64,000 nucleotides of DNA from Liolophura sinensis (taxonomy: Eukaryota; Mollusca; Polyplacophora; Chitonida; Chitonidae). The stretch covers positions 31,585,645-31,649,644 of the forward strand of contig NC_088305.1 of the NCBI RefSeq assembly GCF_032854445.1, given 5' to 3'. Every line of letters begins with the position of its first letter. The stretch's first letter is position 1. Of this stretch, positions 63,390 to 64,000 are shown one piece after another. The notes under the pieces were generated by a model. It was given only the letters and a program-made list of their open reading frames with translations, was not told the DNA's origin and did not search any database. A program made the position numbers and the translations under genes.

Positions 63390-63880
63390 CTACATCAAAT
63401 ATGGAAAAGCAAGTTTTATTTGAGACAACCCTTGACAAATAAAGCTATTATTATTAGTATATATGCAAAGAAAAATCCTGATTTATTACTTTTCATCAGG
63501 GTACACTGTATATAAAACACAGCAAAGAACAAACAATATTCTGTATTTGACATACAGTCAGTCAAGACCATATGTTTTACACAGTTTTATTGAGTTTATA
63601 AAAGTATTTTGAAGTTTTTTTTAAAGGCAGAATGATACATAGAGAAAAATCTACGATTCAACACCAAAAATGTACATTTGAGAAAAAAAAAAATTTGATG
63701 ACCTTTAAAATGCATTTTTGTAAAGTTTTGGGATAAACAGAGTAATTGTAAGTATGGCAACCCTACAACACATGCACAGTAAAATTTATTTTGGAAAACT
63801 TCTTGTTTATTTGTTGTATTTGTGATAAAAAATGGAAAAAGACATCAAAGACAGCTAGTATCCTCTGCTAGCTGTAAGTT

Positions 63881-64000
63881 TAGCTACGGTACGCGTGCTA
63901 ACCCTGTAGTCATGCCAGGCCAGTTTAGCTACGGTACGCGTGCTCACCCTGTAGTCAAGCCAGGCCAGTTCAGCTACAATACGTGTGCTCACCCTATAGT
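63881..64000. repeat. 45-bp tandem repeat running off the window edge
   Basis: tagctacggtacgcgtgct units at 63881, 63926 and 63971 in the next CFAP221 intron; the array continues beyond 64000. Confidence 0.9.

Overview
This is eukaryotic, animal DNA, most probably from a mollusc (bivalve or gastropod). The evidence is an intron-rich gene for a motile-cilium protein on the minus strand, plus many copies of two tRNA-derived SINEs whose 3' ends (gtataagtgaaatattcttg and gacgttaaacccc, followed by short A/T-rich tails) resemble abundant molluscan SINEs as I remember them. The organism assignment is inference. There are no operons, ribosome binding sites or CRISPR arrays.

Right part (about 46.1-64 kb): the 3' part of a CFAP221 (PCDP1) orthologue, read leftwards. 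I could place 13 coding exons between 63389 and 46928. Every splice phase fits and the exons together give 486 codons plus a TAA stop. The N-terminal part lies beyond the right edge of the window. Most introns carry their own minisatellite, and several of these touch or imitate splice sites.

Middle (about 37.9-46.1 kb): SINEs, a duplicated tRNA-like module, a 22-bp array containing TTAGGG, and a very short Polinton/Maverick derivative at 39306-42840. That element has long terminal inverted repeats, a perfect 5-bp target duplication (AACAT), a broken retroviral-type integrase and a broken protein-primed type B DNA polymerase.

Left part (about 0-37.9 kb): no gene that I can support. It is a macrosatellite-like mosaic. 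Large units follow one another head to tail on the plus strand from about 15.6 to 37.9 kb, and more diverged units lie inverted from about 2.5 to 11.8 kb. The two halves meet in a minisatellite-packed centre (11.8-15.6 kb). Different copies have expanded different minisatellites at matching positions (32, 33, 47, 51, 90 bp and a TA run), so copies of one locus can be compared before and after expansion. Long ORFs in these arrays follow from repeat periods divisible by three, or from stop-free units.

The most interesting items are the inverted macrosatellite with copy-specific minisatellites, a satellite apparently born from a SINE body, the 3.5-kb Polinton with both ends intact, and the intronic arrays of splice-site look-alikes inside CFAP221. 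Repeat identities and ages were judged by eye; no alignment or search was run.
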